Shown here: positions 4,597-5,110 of the stretch, in pieces | How the letters are laid out: each line of letters begins with the position of its first letter | How positions within the stretch are numbered: the first letter of the stretch is position 1 | The notes under the pieces: model-generated | The model's database searches: none | What the model saw: only the letters and a program-made list of their open reading frames with translations | What the model was told of the DNA's origin: nothing | Program-made: the position numbers and the translations under genes | Source of the DNA: JAHECQ01 sp047638695 | Lineage (GTDB): Bacteria; Actinomycetota; Acidimicrobiia; Acidimicrobiales; SZUA-35 | NCBI GenBank assembly: GCA_047638695.1 | Contig: JBLINY010000215.1 | Span: 1 to 5,110 of the forward strand | Reading direction: 5' to 3' | Length of the DNA stretch: 5,110 nt

Positions 4597-5110
4597 TGGG
4601 TCAGAAAATTCACCCGTATGGGTTCCGTCTAGGTATCACAACCGACTGGAAGTCTCGCTGGATCGCCGATCGCGACGAGTACCGCCAGTACCTCCATGAA
4701 GATGCTCAGGTCCGCAAGTACCTGATGGCTCAGCTGCCTAACGCTGCGATCTCACGGATCGAGGTCGAACGCACCCGCGACAAGCTCCAGATCGATGTCC
4801 ACACAGCGCGACCTGGCATCGTTATCGGCCGCAAGGGATCCGAAGCCGATCGTCTCCGTCAGGGTCTCACCAAGATCACGGGTAACCCGCGGGTCAAGCT
4901 CAACATCATCGAGATCAAGCAACCTGAACTCGATGCGGCGCTGATCGCTCAGGGTGTAGCCGATCAGCTGGCAGGTCGTATGGCCTTCCGGCGGGCGATG
5001 AAACGAGCGATGCAGAACGCAATGAAGGCTGGCGCCAAGGGCATCAAGATCCAGTCCTCGGGCCGCCTTGGTGGTGCTGAAATGAGCCGTACCGAGTGGT
5101 ACCGCGAAGG
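4596..5110 (+). CDS. rpsC: 30S ribosomal protein S3, N-terminal part (3' end outside window)
   Basis: Lines the mRNA entry channel of the 30S subunit; with S4 and S5 it contributes to mRNA helicase activity (established in Escherichia coli). 171 complete codons are visible of a usual 210-280. The N-terminus MGQKIHPYGFRLGI is standard. A type II KH domain follows, with GRKG at residues 78-81 in RPGIVIGRKGSE. FRRAMKRAMQNAMKAGAKGI at 131-150 carries the arginines and lysine (R132, R133, K136) that align with the helicase residues of Escherichia coli S3. The visible part ends in GRLGGAEMSRTEWYRE. The start ATG shares a base with the rplV stop (TGATG). AGGAGA (4581-4586) lies about nine to ten bases upstream, inside the end of the rplV tail. 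The gene runs off the right edge. Confidence 0.98.
   Translation, partial: MGQKIHPYGFRLGITTDWKSRWIADRDEYRQYLHEDAQVRKYLMAQLPNAAISRIEVERTRDKLQIDVHTARPGIVIGRKGSEADRLRQGLTKITGNPRVKLNIIEIKQPELDAALIAQGVADQLAGRMAFRRAMKRAMQNAMKAGAKGIKIQSSGRLGGAEMSRTEWYRE

Noticed and set aside
4233..4613. Minus-strand Ser/Ala/Thr-rich open frame opposite the rplV tail.
   Set aside because: It is the antisense shadow of Glu/Asp/Ala codons in the L22 tail, with no ribosome site or family resemblance.

Overview
The window is a ribosomal-protein and translation-factor locus from a fairly GC-rich bacterium. All genes are on the + strand, in the order tuf (3' part), rpsJ, rplC, rplD, rplW, rplB, rpsS, rplV, rpsC (5' part). 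This is the classic junction of the str operon (ending in tuf) and the S10 operon. Protein wording (EF-Tu ending GGRTVGAGRVTKIVK, the L3 stretch CATPSRVFKG, a long L22 with a low-complexity tail) and the base composition suggest Actinomycetota, possibly Acidimicrobiia. The lineage is an inference from remembered family sequences; no search was run.

Layout. Positions 1-518 hold the C-terminal part of EF-Tu. rpsJ follows after only 14 nt, so S10 is most simply read as the last gene of the tuf transcript. A strong GC-rich hairpin (880-909) lies just after rpsJ. The next 305 nt (910-1214) contain no convincing gene. They hold a weak promoter candidate and a run of predicted RNA helices, including a 50-nt hairpin (1106-1155) and a UUCG-capped hairpin 26 nt before the rplC start. 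From rplC (1215) onward the genes are packed: TGATG overlap rplC/rplD, 4 nt between rplD and rplW, 14 nt rplW/rplB, 3 nt rplB/rpsS, ATGA overlap rpsS/rplV, TGATG overlap rplV/rpsC. These look like one translationally coupled transcript running past the right edge.

How the genes work together. EF-Tu delivers aminoacyl-tRNA to the ribosome. S10, S19 and S3 belong to the 30S head. L3, L4, L2, L22 and L23 are 50S proteins: L2 and L3 sit near the peptidyl transferase centre, L4 and L22 line the exit tunnel, and L23 sits at its mouth.

The conserved genes are ordinary. The points worth a second look are the apparent break of the S10 operon after rpsJ instead of before it, the structured RNA leader ahead of rplC (a possible r-protein autoregulatory element that I cannot assign to a known family), and a 78-residue lysine/arginine-free acidic tail on L22. 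I see no mobile element, CRISPR array, tRNA or rRNA, and nothing that amounts to a new multi-gene system.
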